Shown piece after piece: positions 23,313 through 32,570 of a stretch of 64,000 nucleotides of DNA. The stretch comes from Hymenobacter telluris (GTDB lineage: Bacteria > Bacteroidota > Bacteroidia > Cytophagales > Hymenobacteraceae): assembly GCF_017313265.1 (NCBI RefSeq), contig NZ_JAFLQZ010000003.1:496001-560000 (forward strand). The letters are read 5' to 3'. The notes under the pieces are model-generated. The model saw only the letters and a program-made list of their open reading frames with translations, was not told where the DNA came from and did no database searches. The number at the start of each line of letters is the position of its first letter. The first letter of the stretch is position 1. The translations under genes and the position numbers were made by a program.

Positions 23313-26300
23313 CCCAAGCGGTACTTTCAGATGCAGCGTGGTGCCTTGGCCGGGGGCGGTATCGATGGTGAGCTGGCCGTTGAGGGCGGCGGCTCGGCTG
23401 CGCATATTAGCAAGGCCGTTGCCCCCACCCTGCGCCGGGCCGGCGGGGTCGAAGCCAATACCATCGTCCTGCACGGTTAGGTGTAGCTGGCCGTGCTGGT
23501 AGGTAAGCAGAATGCTGGCGTGCTGGCACTGAGCGTATTTTGCCAAGTTGTTGACGGCTTCCTTGAACAGCAAGAAAAACTCGCGGCGGGCCTGCATGCC
23601 CAGCTTCTGCCCCTGCACCGACGGATCGACGCGGAATGTGAAGTCGATGCCGCGGGCTTCGAGTACGTCGGAGGCGAAACTGCGCATGCGGGCGGTTACG
23701 TCTTCCAGCGCGTCGTGGGCGGGGTTGATGGCCCACACGATGTCGTCCATGGCATCGAGCATACGGCGCGAAGACTCCCCGATTTGGTCGAGCAGAGCGG
23801 CGGCCTGGTCGGGGCGGTGCTGCTGCTGATGGTTGCGGGCAATCTGGCTGAGGATGGAAATGCTGCTGAGCGTAGAGCCCATATCGTCGTGTAGGTCGCG
23901 GGCAATACCGTGGCGCACCCGCTCCAGGGCGAGCAGTTGCGTTACCCGCATGCGGTAGGCCATAAACAGCAACCCAAACACCGCCCAGCTAACTCCCACC
24001 TGAAACCACCACGTTCGGTACCACGGCGGGGCCACTACAATCTGCAACGCCACGCCCTGCGAATTCCAGATGCCGTCGTTGTTGGTGGCGCGCACCCGAA
24101 ATGTATAGGTGCCGGGGTCGAGGTTGGTGTACGTGGCTTCGCGCCGCCGCCCCGCCGGAATCCAGTGCTCATCAAATCCTTCGAGCCGATAAGCATACTG
24201 GTTTTTCTCGGGCAGCTGAAAATTCAGGGCGGCAAATTCCAGCGAAAAGAAATTATCCTGAGGAGCCAGCAGCAGCGTGCGCCGCTCGGTAATGGCAGTG
24301 TCGGGCAGGTCGATGGGGCGGTTGAACTTGCGAATGGCCGTCAGCACAACGGGTGGGGCGACGGAATTGGTTTGCACGGCTTCAGGCCGGAACGCCACCA
24401 CCCCGTTTACCCCCCCGAAATACAGCTGGCCGGCGGCACTGCGGTGGCAGGCAGCGGCATTAAACTCGTCCTGCAACAGCCCGTCACGCTCATCGAACGT
24501 GTGAAACTGCCGGGTGCGGGGCGAGAAGCGGGCCAAACCTTTGTTGGTAGACAGCCAAAGGTAGCCCTGGTTGTCTTCCAGCATGCTGTATACCACGTCG
24601 TTGGGCAGGCCCTGTGCTTCCCGAAACGTAGTGAAGCGGCCCCGTTGGGCATCCTGGAGCTGAGAGAAGCCCCCGCCTTCCGTACCAACCCAAAGCACGC
24701 CGCGCCGGTCCTGAAATATGCAGCGTACCGAGTTGCTACTCAAGCTGTGCGGAACGCGGCCATCGGCCCGGAAGGTGGTAAACTGGTTGGTTTTTACATC
24801 GTAGCGGCTCAGCCCGCCACCGCCGGTAGCCACCCAAAACCGCCCCTGCCGGTCCTGAAAAGTAGCCCGCACAAAGTTGTTGGGCAGGCTATGCGGATTA
24901 CCAGGGTTGTGGCGAAAGGCGGTGAAGCGCCCCGTGGTGGGATTGTAGCAGCTGAGGCCGCCGCCATTGTGCCCCACCCACAAAGTACCCTGCCGGTCTT
25001 CATACACCGACTGAATCATGTCGTCGGCCAGGGAGTTGGACTGGCTGGGGTTGTGGCGGTAATGCACGAACCGGGTACTGCCGGGTTCCAGGCAGTCGAG
25101 GCCCTGGTTCTGGGTGCCCACCCAAAGGCGGCCCTGCTTGTCGAAGCACAGAGCGCGCACGTAGTTCTGGGCAATGCTGCCGGGGTCGGTGGGGTTGTGG
25201 CGGAACTGCTGGCGGCGGCCGGTGGCAGGGTCGTAGCACACGATGCCGTGCTCCTCGGTGCCCACCCACACCCGGCCCAGCGCATCAGAAGTTACGGCCC
25301 ATACAGGCCCGGCCACGCCGGTAGCAAGGCTGCCAAACGGCGAAGGTTGTAGCCGGGCGCAGCTCAGACCTGCTTCGGTACCCACCCACAACAGCCCCGA
25401 GTGGTCCTGGAATAAGGCCTGCACAGTATTTTCGGGGAGGCTGTGGCGGTTGCGGGGCTGGTGCTGCACTCGGCTGAAGGTGCCCGTGGCGGCTTCGTAG
25501 CGGCACAGCCCCTCGGTTGTACCCACCCAGATGATACCCTCCCGGTCTTCGAACACCTTCTTTATAGCGGCCACAGGCAAACTACCCAAGTGGGTGGCAT
25601 CGGGGTTGAAGCTGCGGATGGGGCCTCTGCCAGCCGGCAAATAGCGCAGCAGGCCGGTATCCGTACCCACCCACAGGCCGCCGGCCCGGTCGGGGCACAG
25701 CGTGGTAACCACGCCGGCTGGTTGCAGCCGGTCGTCGGGTACCAGGTGGCCGCGGCTGGTATCGAGGCGGCTGACGCAACCTTCGCCGGTACCCACCCAC
25801 ACCACGCCGGCTCGGTCTTGCGCTAGTGCCCGCACCGCGTTGCGCCGTACACTGGCCGCTTTCGGTGAAGGCAGGTGCTTAAACAGAGAAAACCGTTGGG
25901 TGGCCGGGTTAAGGCGGTGCAGGCCACTTTCGGTGCCGGCCCATACCCGCCCTTGCCGGTCGCAGAGCACAGCGGGCACAAAGTTGTCGGAGAGGCCGCT
26001 GGAGTCGATGGGGGCCGCGCGGTAGGTATGAAACTGGTTGGTGCGAGAGTTGTAGCAAGAGAGGCCGCCGCCGGTACCGGCCCACAAGTTGCCGTGGCGG
26101 TCCTGGCAAATCGAAAGCACAAAGTTGCTAGCGAGGCTGGCTGGCTGCTGGGCATCGTTGCGGAAGGTGCGAAAGCCAACTCCGTCGTAACGGCTCAGGC
26201 CATCCTGGGTGGCTACCCACAAAAAACCGCGCTGGTCCTGCACAATGGCATACACGCTGTTTTCAGCTAGCCCATCGGTGGCAGTCAGCGTCCGGAAAAG

Positions 26301-26387
26301 CGGTTCCACCACCTGCGCAACCACAGTACCGCTTAGCAACTCCAGTAAGCCAGCCAGCAATAGCCAGAGGTAAGTAGTTGTTTTCAT
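23304..26387 (-). CDS. Two-component sensor histidine kinase with double beta-propeller sensor
   Basis: The 1027-residue membrane sensor starts with a signal peptide (MKTTTYLWLLLAGLLELLSG). It continues with about 14 Reg_prop repeats of the type DRQGRLWVGT..GL, enough for two seven-bladed periplasmic propellers (residues 30 to about 690). A Y_Y_Y-type immunoglobulin-like domain follows (YAYRLEGFDEHW..YTFRVRATNNDG). One transmembrane segment (WFQVGVSWAVFGLLFMAYRM), a HisKA_3 box (ARDLHDDMGSTLSSISILSQ) and an HATPase domain (AVNNLAKYA, DDGIGFD) complete it. It lacks the fused receiver/AraC domains of classical hybrid sensors and is paired with the separate response regulator downstream. The first in-frame start at 26417 was rejected because it pushes the signal peptide inward. 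Confidence 0.92.
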   Translation of the reverse strand: MKTTTYLWLLLAGLLELLSGTVVAQVVEPLFRTLTATDGLAENSVYAIVQDQRGFLWVATQDGLSRYDGVGFRTFRNDAQQPASLASNFVLSICQDRHGNLWAGTGGGLSCYNSRTNQFHTYRAAPIDSSGLSDNFVPAVLCDRQGRVWAGTESGLHRLNPATQRFSLFKHLPSPKAASVRRNAVRALAQDRAGVVWVGTGEGCVSRLDTSRGHLVPDDRLQPAGVVTTLCPDRAGGLWVGTDTGLLRYLPAGRGPIRSFNPDATHLGSLPVAAIKKVFEDREGIIWVGTTEGLCRYEAATGTFSRVQHQPRNRHSLPENTVQALFQDHSGLLWVGTEAGLSCARLQPSPFGSLATGVAGPVWAVTSDALGRVWVGTEEHGIVCYDPATGRRQQFRHNPTDPGSIAQNYVRALCFDKQGRLWVGTQNQGLDCLEPGSTRFVHYRHNPSQSNSLADDMIQSVYEDRQGTLWVGHNGGGLSCYNPTTGRFTAFRHNPGNPHSLPNNFVRATFQDRQGRFWVATGGGGLSRYDVKTNQFTTFRADGRVPHSLSSNSVRCIFQDRRGVLWVGTEGGGFSQLQDAQRGRFTTFREAQGLPNDVVYSMLEDNQGYLWLSTNKGLARFSPRTRQFHTFDERDGLLQDEFNAAACHRSAAGQLYFGGVNGVVAFRPEAVQTNSVAPPVVLTAIRKFNRPIDLPDTAITERRTLLLAPQDNFFSLEFAALNFQLPEKNQYAYRLEGFDEHWIPAGRRREATYTNLDPGTYTFRVRATNNDGIWNSQGVALQIVVAPPWYRTWWFQVGVSWAVFGLLFMAYRMRVTQLLALERVRHGIARDLHDDMGSTLSSISILSQIARNHQQQHRPDQAAALLDQIGESSRRMLDAMDDIVWAINPAHDALEDVTARMRSFASDVLEARGIDFTFRVDPSVQGQKLGMQARREFFLLFKEAVNNLAKYAQCQHASILLTYQHGQLHLTVQDDGIGFDPAGPAQGGGNGLANMRSRAAALNGQLTIDTAPGQGTTLHLKVPLGNE

Positions 26388-26720
26388 GGCCGATACAAAC
26401 CAGGTGACCCAATGCACCGATAACTATTGAGTGAAAAGTAACAGACCGCAAAATCAATCTTCATCAACTTACCCGCTTCCGCGTTGCTGTTCGCCTATCC
26501 TATTTACCTTCAGTGCGCTATATTATATGTAAGTAAGCTCATATTCCGATTTCTATCACTGCTATACAGCAACAACCCACTCATTTGCAATCAGCAGACA
26601 GTTGCTTAGTCTATTATCCTTGCCTAACAAGTGCGTTGAAAAGCATAAAGCGCTGGCTTCTTACCGGAAGCAGCGCTTTATAGACGAATGACAAACCAGA
26701 ATTTTCTGTGAGTTGGTGGG
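26388..26720. other. Intergenic region upstream of the sensor kinase
   Basis: About 330 AT-richer bases. It holds a terminator hairpin at 26645-26681 and, presumably, the kinase promoter, though no clear TAnnTTTG is seen on the minus strand. Nothing else is supported. Confidence 0.4.
26645..26681. terminator. Terminator hairpin downstream of sdpI
   Basis: ATAAAGCGCTGGCTTC (26645-26660) pairs with GAAGCAGCGCTTTAT (26667-26681) with one bulged base. It lies about 40 bases past the sdpI stop on the minus strand. Confidence 0.8.
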
Positions 26721-27386
26721 CTATCCGGCGTTGGTGGTCTGCATTTCTTTCCTGTAGAGCCAGTACGAATAGCTATACACCACTCCCACAGTGCCCAACA
26801 CCCCCACAATGAGTACGCCCGTAGCCACCTCCCCCGACCACAACAGCGCCACGGCAGCACTCAGCAAACCGGTAGCGAAAAACAGCCAGCCGCCCACCCG
26901 GTGCACGCGGGCCCAGATGCGCGGAAACTCCAGCGCCCACGGCGTTTTGAAGCCCACAAAATAATTGGGCTGCACGGTGGTGAGGTAGTTACCCATGAAG
27001 GCAAAAAACACCCCCATTATTACGGCCAGCCCTTTTCCGGTGTGGCCACCCGGATGCAGCGCCGCATATAAACTGTACATACTCAGCCCGCTCATTAGCG
27101 CCACCAAGGCCAGAATCAGCTTCTGATAGTTGGTGTTGCCGGCTTCAAGCCGCTGCTTCGGGTCGAAGCGGGGCAGGAAGTTCAGTAGCAGATATGTACC
27201 AACCGGCAAGCCCAGGCACAGCAACCAGATATGCTGCTTGTCGGTGTAGCCGTTGGCGTTGCCGGCGCTATCGAAGTGCGTGGGAATCTGGGTGGGCAAG
27301 GCATCCCAGGTGGTAGCAAGGTAAATGGTAGGCAGTACCAGTGCCAACAGAGTAAGCAGATGCCAGATAGAGAACTTGGTTTTCAT
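26721..27386 (-). CDS. sdpI: SdpI family membrane protein with DUF1648 domain
   Basis: A 221-residue membrane protein with about six hydrophobic segments. The N-terminal DUF1648-like part contains ALPTQIPTHFDSAGNANGYTDKQ. The C-terminal SdpI signature is YFVGFKTPWALEFPRIWARVHRVGGWLFF. In Bacillus, SdpI gives immunity to the SDP toxin and takes part in signalling to SdpR. In Bacteroidota such pairs occur without a toxin operon and their role is unknown. ATG 27386 was chosen over a TTG at 27401. It begins 17 bases after sdpR and is probably cotranscribed with it. Confidence 0.88.
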   Translation of the reverse strand: MKTKFSIWHLLTLLALVLPTIYLATTWDALPTQIPTHFDSAGNANGYTDKQHIWLLCLGLPVGTYLLLNFLPRFDPKQRLEAGNTNYQKLILALVALMSGLSMYSLYAALHPGGHTGKGLAVIMGVFFAFMGNYLTTVQPNYFVGFKTPWALEFPRIWARVHRVGGWLFFATGLLSAAVALLWSGEVATGVLIVGVLGTVGVVYSYSYWLYRKEMQTTNAG

Positions 27387-27403
27387 AATGAACTCAGACA
27401 AAC

Positions 27404-27658
27404 CTATGATTTGAATTGCAGCAGCCAGCCCAGCAGTTCGTCCATCACCGTCATATTCAGCGTGTAGGTCACGAATTGGCCCTGCTTGTCACTGCTCACC
27501 AAATCGGCTTGGCGGAGCAGGTCGAGGTGGTGGCTGATGGTGGGCTTTGAGAACTGGAAGTGGTCGGCTATTTCCCCAGCCGTGCGTGGCTGCTCGCGGA
27601 GCAGTTCCAGAATAGCGCGCCGCGTGGGGTCGTTGAGAGCTTTGAAGAGGGCGTTCAA
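27404..27658 (-). CDS. sdpR: ArsR-type autorepressor, SdpR family
   Basis: An 84-residue winged-helix regulator. The N-terminal LFKALNDPTRRAILELLRE and the recognition region TAGEIADHFQFSKPTISHHLDLLRQADLV are typical of the ArsR/SdpR group, followed by a beta wing (SSDKQGQFVTYTLN). No metal-binding CxC motif is present, which fits SdpR rather than a metal sensor. A perfect inverted repeat lies 13 bases upstream of its start, suggesting autoregulation together with the downstream sdpI. Confidence 0.9.
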   Translation of the reverse strand: MNALFKALNDPTRRAILELLREQPRTAGEIADHFQFSKPTISHHLDLLRQADLVSSDKQGQFVTYTLNMTVMDELLGWLLQFKS

Positions 27659-27671
27659 GAATAATTAGGTG

Positions 27672-27689
27672 TTTAGACAAATGTCTAAA
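27672..27689. promoter_or_regulatory. Candidate SdpR operator
   Basis: TTTAGAC-AAAT-GTCTAAA is a perfect 7-base inverted repeat with a 4-base spacer, 14 bases upstream of the sdpR start codon. Size and position fit the binding site of a dimeric ArsR-type repressor. Binding is inferred. Confidence 0.65.
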
Positions 27690-27731
27690 TAATATTTTGA
27701 TTTCAAAAAGTTGAAGGCTACTCTTTATCCT

Positions 27732-29708
27732 TTATTCTACCCTTAACCGGTGTGTAATTGTTCCAGTAGCTGTATTGGCACGTAATAGGTACAATCCCGG
27801 CGCTAGTCCAGTAATATCTAATTGGCCTTTACCCTGCGGAACATTATTTGTTCGGATAATACGGCCGACCTCATCCAGCAAAACCAATTGTGTTAGGCCT
27901 TGACCTGCCGGTATATCAACCCACACTTGCCGCCGCGCTGGATTGGGGTATACGCTCAGCCAATTCTTAGCCGCCGCTACTGTGGCCAAGGCGCTATTTA
28001 CTTGAAAAGCGGTGGTGGTAGTGGTAGTTCCTTGGGGAGACACAATAGCAATAGCACCCGTAGTTGCCCCGGCCGGTACCGTAGCTATTATCTGGTTGCC
28101 AAGCACATTCACGCGGAAAGTTGTAGCTGGCACACCGTTGAAGCGCACTGATGTAGTACTCTGAAAATTCTGTCCGTTGATGACCACAGTGGTTCCTGCT
28201 GGCCCAGCAGTTGGCATAAAGCCTAAACGAGTAACTATTCCTCCCAGATGAACTATCAGGCCGTTGGGCTTTGCATGGGTAACTGTAATACCATTGAAGT
28301 AGGCAGAACCTGTTACAAATCCAGCAGCCCAAATATCACCCATCCCATCATGTGTAACGCTCGTAAGTCCGCCGCCCCATGACTGCCGCAACCATATGGG
28401 GGCCCCACTACTATCCACCATTGCCACAAATCCATTGCTACTGTTCGTATTCGGGCCTGGATTTGTGTTTGCAATAAATTGGTAATTACCGAACGGAAAA
28501 TCACTGGTTGAATTACCGCACAATACAACCTCACCCGCAGGCAAAGCCGATAGCCCACCCACTATACCCTTCATGTTCATTCTTCTAGTCCACCTGGGTG
28601 TACCAGTAGGCGAAAAGCTAACCACTAACGCATCATAGCATACACCAGCATTAGTAGCTGGGCAAGTGGCAGCGTAAGTAGTGCTGCCTATTACTACATC
28701 CCCGTAGAAACTGATGGATGCTGTAACTCCTCCTTGCTTATTTGCTACCAGCTGGTTTATGGATGCTGTTAATCTACGGCCTGGATTAGGAACCGGTGGA
28801 ACCGAAGGAATTAGCTGAGCCCGTAAAGGATTCAGCTCTCCGGTATAACTAGCTATGAACATATCTTGGCCGTTGGGTGCGCTAAGCGGCATGCCGGCCA
28901 CCTGTTGCGCCATCCCAATTATTCCAGCTACATACAGAATGTCGTTTTTTGTATCGTATACCAAAGAAGTAAAGCTGTTCGGCTTGACATTAGGCATAGT
29001 GTAAGGTATCCTTGCCCCAGCTTCCCTTCTAAAGCCTATCACTACACCAGCAGTATCTAGTTTATATAGGTGGGCCATAGTGGAATCATAGGTAGTGTAA
29101 GCACGCCGTGGAGACAAGCCAATAAATACATTACCCTGTTTATCAGCAGCTAAGCCATTTCCCCAATCATCAGCGGCAGTGGCAAATGTTTTCACCCATT
29201 GCAGGGTGCCTTGGGTATTGTATTTCACTAGATAGGTGTCAACATTACCGAACTGGGCGGGCGCATACGTGACCGAGCTACCTTCTATTTCTAATGGCCT
29301 AGTTGCGTATGATCCCAATACCCATACATTACCAGCACTGTCCGCTGTAATATTTTGCACAGTCAGCAGCCCTGTAGTAAGGCTAGCAGCCGACAACTTA
29401 ATATGCCGCACCCACGTGGGTGCCCCTTGCTGCGTATGTTTTGCTACATATAAATGTTGTGAGCCTCCTCCCAGACCAGACGCTACCCGAATCTCGTTGC
29501 CAACGGTGAGAGTATCGCTGAATACGCCTGTCACGTAGGTTGCACCACTAGCATCACTGCAAACGTGCTGCACGTCACTGTAAGCAGAAGATAGAATACT
29601 TGTAGTTGAAATGAAATCAGGGTGCTGTGCCTTCAAGAGTAGAGGTGCCAGCAAGAGTGCTACTATAAAGCACGTCTTTCGAATTATCAGGAGTATACCT
29701 ATGTGCAT
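27732..29708 (-). CDS. Secreted protein with IPT/TIG domain and T9SS sorting domain
   Basis: A 658-residue exported protein. A signal peptide at residues 1-28 (ending LLLKAQ) is followed by SBBP-like propeller repeats (for example GNVWVLGSYA, GNVFIGLSP, GDIWAAGFVTGSAYF). An IPT/TIG immunoglobulin-like domain (GFMPTAGPAGTTVVINGQNF) comes next. The C-terminal type IX secretion sorting domain has WLSVYPNPARRQVWVDIP, LYLLRANTATG and a final RLRVE. It should be secreted by T9SS and probably anchored on the surface. The start ATG 29708 was chosen to begin the signal peptide; an upstream in-frame ATG exists. The gene is clearly lower in G+C than its neighbours, which suggests transfer or relaxed composition typical of surface proteins. 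Ligand unknown. Confidence 0.88.
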   Translation of the reverse strand: MHIGILLIIRKTCFIVALLLAPLLLKAQHPDFISTTSILSSAYSDVQHVCSDASGATYVTGVFSDTLTVGNEIRVASGLGGGSQHLYVAKHTQQGAPTWVRHIKLSAASLTTGLLTVQNITADSAGNVWVLGSYATRPLEIEGSSVTYAPAQFGNVDTYLVKYNTQGTLQWVKTFATAADDWGNGLAADKQGNVFIGLSPRRAYTTYDSTMAHLYKLDTAGVVIGFRREAGARIPYTMPNVKPNSFTSLVYDTKNDILYVAGIIGMAQQVAGMPLSAPNGQDMFIASYTGELNPLRAQLIPSVPPVPNPGRRLTASINQLVANKQGGVTASISFYGDVVIGSTTYAATCPATNAGVCYDALVVSFSPTGTPRWTRRMNMKGIVGGLSALPAGEVVLCGNSTSDFPFGNYQFIANTNPGPNTNSSNGFVAMVDSSGAPIWLRQSWGGGLTSVTHDGMGDIWAAGFVTGSAYFNGITVTHAKPNGLIVHLGGIVTRLGFMPTAGPAGTTVVINGQNFQSTTSVRFNGVPATTFRVNVLGNQIIATVPAGATTGAIAIVSPQGTTTTTTAFQVNSALATVAAAKNWLSVYPNPARRQVWVDIPAGQGLTQLVLLDEVGRIIRTNNVPQGKGQLDITGLAPGLYLLRANTATGTITHRLRVE

Positions 29709-29773
29709 AACAATGGGGCTTAGAAGGTTGCTTTCTATGATAAGCAATAATCAATCCACCCTATATACCATGC

Positions 29774-29838
29774 ATTACTAAAATCAAAAGGCGGCCCCCG
29801 ATTGATCAATCGGAGGCCGCCTTCTGATTTTAGTAATG
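29774..29838. terminator. Long terminator hairpin downstream of aspS
   Basis: ATTACTAAAATCA.. and its complement enclose AAGGCGGCC/GGCCGCCTT and a central CCGATTGATCAATCGG palindrome, giving one almost uninterrupted hairpin of about 30 base pairs. It ends 9 bases from the aspS stop and serves aspS on the minus strand. Confidence 0.85.
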
Positions 29839-29846
29839 AAAAAATC

Positions 29847-31610
29847 TTACTTCCCGACTACCGCCGTTTTAATGCTCAGCTCCTTGAGCTGCACTTCCGA
29901 AATCTGCGAAGGTGAGTCAATCATGACGTCGCGGCCGGAGTTGTTCTTGGGGAAGGCAATGAAGTCACGGATGGAATCGGCGCCGCCGAAGAGGCTGCAC
30001 AGCCGGTCGAAACCGAAGGCAATGCCGCCGTGGGGCGGAGCGCCGTACTCGAAGGCGTCGAGCAGGAAGCCGAACTGCGCTTTGGCTTCTTCATCAGAGA
30101 AACCGAGCAGGCTGAACATGCGGGCCTGCACGGCACGGTCATGAATCCGGATGGAGCCACCGCCCACTTCCACGCCGTTAATCACCATGTCGTAGGCGTT
30201 GGCGCGGACTTCGCCGATGGTGTCGGGGTTGTCGAGCAGGGCAATGTCCTCGGGCTTGGGCGAGGTGAAGGGGTGGTGCATGGCGAAGTAGCGGCCTTCC
30301 TCCTCAATGTATTCGAGCAGTGGAAAGTCCACTACCCACAGCGCCGAAAACACGTCTTTGTTGCGCAGGCCGAGGCGCTGCCCCATTTCCAGGCGCAGTT
30401 CACTCAGCGCCTTACGGGTTTTGTTGGGCTCACCGGCCAGCACCAGCAGCAAGTCGCCGGGCTGGGCGTTGAAAGCGGCTTTCCACTGCTGAAGCTGCTC
30501 CTGGCCGTAGAACTTGTCCACCGACGACTTCACGCTACCATCCGCTTCCACGCGGGCGTACACCAGGCCGGTAGCGCCAATCTGCGGGCGTTTCACGTAC
30601 TCGGTTAGCTCGTCGAGCTGCTTGCGGGTGTAGCTGGCGGCGCCGGTAGCGCAAATGCCCACCACCAGGCCGGCGGCTTCGAACACCGGGAAGTTGTGGC
30701 CCTTCACCAGGTCGTTCAGCTCCACAAACTGCATTTCGAAGCGCGTGTCAGGCTTGTCGTTGCCGTAGAGGCGCATGGCATCGGCGTACGTCATGCGGGG
30801 CAGCGTCCCGATTTCCAACCCTTTCACCTCGCGGAACAGGTACTGCACCAGCCCCTCGAAAGTGTTGAGGATGTCTTCCTGCTCCACAAACGACATTTCG
30901 CAGTCAATCTGCGTGAATTCCGGCTGGCGGTCGGCGCGCAGGTCTTCGTCGCGGAAGCACTTCACGATTTGGAAGTACCTATCGAAGCCCGACACCATGA
31001 GCAGCTGCTTGAACGTTTGGGGCGACTGCGGCAGGGCGTAAAACTCGCCGGGGTTCATGCGCGAGGGCACCACAAAGTCGCGGGCACCTTCGGGCGTGCT
31101 TTTGATGAGCACGGGCGTTTCTACCTCAATAAACTCTTGGCCGTCGAGGTAGCGGCGGGTGGCCTGGGCTACGCGGTGGCGCAGCATCAGGTTCTGGCGC
31201 ACCGTGTTGCGGCGCAAGTCCAGGTAGCGGTACTTCATGCGGAGGTCGTCGCCGCCGTCGGTTTCGTCTTCGATGAGGAAGGGCGGCAGTTTGGCCGGGT
31301 TGAGCACGTCAATCTTCTCCACCCGAATTTCAATGCCGCCGGTGGGCATCTTGTCGTTTTTCGAGTAGCGCTCGGCCACTTTGCCGGTCACGCTCAGCAC
31401 AAATTCGCGGCCCAGTTGGCGGGCTTGCTCACGCACGGCGTCGGCTTCCTGGCCTTCTTCGAGCGTGAGCTGGGTGAGGCCGTACCGGTCACGCAGATCC
31501 ACCCACAGAATGCCGCCTTTGTCGCGGGTGCGCTGTACCCAGCCGCAGAGCGTTACGGTTTCATTGATGTGTTCGGGGCGAAGTTCGCCGCAGGTGTGCG
31601 TCCGGAGCAT
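29847..31610 (-). CDS. aspS: Aspartate--tRNA ligase
   Basis: Class II aminoacyl-tRNA synthetase of 587 residues, bacterial type. The N-terminal OB-fold anticodon-binding domain begins [33 protein letters not shown]. Class II motif 2 is seen in [24 protein letters not shown]. The bacterial GAD insertion domain lies in the middle (about 280-420), and motif 3 is in [28 protein letters not shown]. It is complete and of normal length. Its leader RNA contains an imperfect heptamer repeat. Confidence 0.97.
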   Translation of the reverse strand: MLRTHTCGELRPEHINETVTLCGWVQRTRDKGGILWVDLRDRYGLTQLTLEEGQEADAVREQARQLGREFVLSVTGKVAERYSKNDKMPTGGIEIRVEKIDVLNPAKLPPFLIEDETDGGDDLRMKYRYLDLRRNTVRQNLMLRHRVAQATRRYLDGQEFIEVETPVLIKSTPEGARDFVVPSRMNPGEFYALPQSPQTFKQLLMVSGFDRYFQIVKCFRDEDLRADRQPEFTQIDCEMSFVEQEDILNTFEGLVQYLFREVKGLEIGTLPRMTYADAMRLYGNDKPDTRFEMQFVELNDLVKGHNFPVFEAAGLVVGICATGAASYTRKQLDELTEYVKRPQIGATGLVYARVEADGSVKSSVDKFYGQEQLQQWKAAFNAQPGDLLLVLAGEPNKTRKALSELRLEMGQRLGLRNKDVFSALWVVDFPLLEYIEEEGRYFAMHHPFTSPKPEDIALLDNPDTIGEVRANAYDMVINGVEVGGGSIRIHDRAVQARMFSLLGFSDEEAKAQFGFLLDAFEYGAPPHGGIAFGFDRLCSLFGGADSIRDFIAFPKNNSGRDVMIDSPSQISEVQLKELSIKTAVVGK

Positions 31611-31616
31611 TTTTCG

Positions 31617-31710
31617 AGAGCTTAGAGGTGAGAGCTTAGAACTCAGAAAAAAGAGAAGTTATACCTCAGCAGATATCTAACTTCTTTGATCTATGCTCTT
31701 AGTTCTTTTA
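31617..31710. repeat. Imperfect heptamer inverted repeat in the aspS leader
   Basis: 31617-31647 (units GAGCTTA, GAGGTGA, GAGCTTA, GAACTCA) differs at about 4 of 31 positions from the perfect arm between nuoF and nuoG. A degenerate inverted copy follows at about 31670-31710. The -7 element of aspS lies upstream of it, so the hairpin would be transcribed in the aspS leader. Confidence 0.75.
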
Positions 31711-31716
31711 AAGTGG

Positions 31717-31724
31717 CGAAGGTA
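31717..31724 (-). promoter_or_regulatory. Candidate -7 element of aspS
   Basis: On the minus strand the site reads TACCTTCG, one base from TAnnTTTG, with TTTG 23 bases further upstream (31748-31751). It lies about 107 bases before the aspS ATG. The rest of the gap up to 31925 shows no supported feature. Confidence 0.45.
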
Positions 31725-31925
31725 AGCAGTAAAATCAGGCCTGATTTCAAATTTTGCGACCTTTGACCAAGCATGGGTTGGGCAGCCGACCTGGCCGACC
31801 CGTTTTCCCACTTATTTTTTCAGGGTTTCGGCGCTTCCCGTGCAAATTGGTACGGAGTATGCAAAACGCCCAACCAACCACGTTCTTCTTTCTGCCTCGA
31901 CCTTCTCTTACCTCTCTAGTTTATC

Positions 31926-32378
31926 ATGAAACGCTCCGCACTTCTCGTTCTGGCTGCCACCCTGTTTTCTTTCTCCGTGCAGGCTCAGACCAAAGTAAAA
32001 ACCAAAGCCAAAGCGGCTGATGGCACCGAAGTAAAAACCAAATCGAAGGCGGATGATGTGGTGCTGAACGGCCCCATCAAGCGCGTGGAAACCTTATCGG
32101 GCATCGATATTTTCCCGGCCAGCGGCGGGCAGAGCATCATGCTCAGCTTCACGCAACAGTTCACCAAGCCCGGCACGCTGGTGATGACCAACTACAAAAA
32201 CCAGCCCGTGTACACCACCGCCCTCGACCCGGCCAACAACACCGGCGAGCCAGTGGACCTGGGCCGCATTCCGGCCGGCAATTACCTCATCGAAGCCAAA
32301 ACCGGCAATTACGTGTACTGGAAGAAGGTGAAAGTGACTTATCCTGCCGCGCCCGTTGCCAAGAAAAAGCGCCGCTAA
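31926..32378 (+). CDS. Small exported protein of unknown function
   Basis: A 150-residue protein with a signal peptide (MKRSALLVLAATLFSFSVQAQ). A Lys/Thr-rich stretch repeats KVKTKAKAADGTEVKTKSKADD. The conserved-looking beta-rich core (residues 50-140) contains LSGIDIFPASGGQSIMLSFTQQ and ends in a basic tail. The core resembles a small beta-sandwich in which RIPAGNYLIEAKTGNYVYWKKVKV forms the last strands. I cannot assign a family with confidence. Probably periplasmic. Confidence 0.7.
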   Translation: MKRSALLVLAATLFSFSVQAQTKVKTKAKAADGTEVKTKSKADDVVLNGPIKRVETLSGIDIFPASGGQSIMLSFTQQFTKPGTLVMTNYKNQPVYTTALDPANNTGEPVDLGRIPAGNYLIEAKTGNYVYWKKVKVTYPAAPVAKKKRR

Positions 32379-32382
32379 ACCG

Positions 32383-32461
32383 TCATTCCGAGCAGCGCGA
32401 GGAATCTGGGTATTCTCGTTGAACGACTACACCCAAATTCTTCGCGCTGCTCGAAATGACA
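32383..32461. repeat. Palindromic intergenic repeat, GTCATTCCGAGC family, copy 2
   Basis: Arms 32383-32412 and 32432-32461 (30 bases, three mismatches) begin GTCATTCCGAGCAGCGCGAG. The outer 12 bases are shared with the copy at 1335-1413, while the loop differs. It starts 5 bases after the preceding stop codon. Confidence 0.85.
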
Positions 32462-32570
32462 ACCTTTCTTTCCACAGCTCCGAAGCTATCCGCTTCGGAG
32501 TTTTGCGTTTATCGGCTGTGGCGCCATGCGCAAGCCTAGCGCTGCATCCTGCGTACCTTTCTGCCCGCTT

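Noticed and set aside
23910..25352. 480-residue plus-strand frame opposite the sensor kinase
   Set aside because: Its repetitive composition mirrors the propeller repeats on the other strand; it is a shadow frame.
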